A stretch of 5,393 nucleotides of DNA from NCBI GenBank assembly GCA_013349725.1, contig DUZB01000046.1, positions 10,616 through 16,008 of the forward strand, given 5' to 3'. The position numbers and the translations under genes are program-made. Positions 5,389 to 5,393 of this stretch are shown here, piece by piece. Each line of letters begins with the position of its first letter. Positions within the stretch are counted from its first letter, which is position 1. The notes under the pieces were generated by a model that saw only the letters and a list, made by a program, of their open reading frames with translations, was not told where the DNA came from and made no database searches. Origin of the DNA: Deltaproteobacteria bacterium. GTDB lineage: Bacteria; Desulfobacterota; DSM-4660; Desulfatiglandales; Desulfatiglandaceae.

Positions 5389-5393
5389 ATAGA

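Overview
The window looks like chromosomal DNA of a fatty-acid-oxidising Gram-negative anaerobe, most likely a Desulfobacterota (sulfate-reducer or syntroph type). This is inferred from moderate GC, a LivG-type transporter divergent from a FadR-like TetR repressor and etfBA genes, and the FmdB-type zinc-ribbon gene. No rRNA or other taxonomic marker is present.

Left part (1-741): the start of a LivG-type ABC ATPase gene runs leftwards off the window edge. A candidate 36-codon leader ORF lies just before it and overlaps its start by ATGA. The divergent intergenic region holds a sigma70-like promoter for each direction. It also holds a 22-bp perfect inverted repeat whose core fits the published Bacillus FadR box.

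Middle (742-3295): a FadR-like TetR repressor gene is followed by etfB and etfA, the two subunits of an electron transfer flavoprotein. With the operator sitting at the expected transcription start, this reads as an autoregulated fadR-etfB-etfA unit. An acyl-CoA pool would be sensed by the repressor, and EtfAB would take electrons from acyl-CoA dehydrogenases encoded elsewhere. B. subtilis also groups fadR with etfB and etfA, so site, regulator and targets agree.

Intergenic 3296-3663: there is no gene, but the stretch is dense in structure. It contains a REP-like hairpin and a 182-bp, almost fully self-complementary MITE-like element flanked by 9-bp direct repeats. The element appears to have landed in the loop of a former terminator hairpin. 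A promoter-like site then precedes a CAT-anticodon tRNA.

Right part (3741-5393): after about 200 bases with nothing convincing come three same-strand genes. They encode a 173-aa unknown protein with an HELVH metal-site motif, a FmdB-type zinc-ribbon protein with a Ser/Lys-rich tail, and a 181-aa unknown helical protein. The last two are 3 bases apart and likely cotranscribed. No defence system, CRISPR array or integrase is visible.
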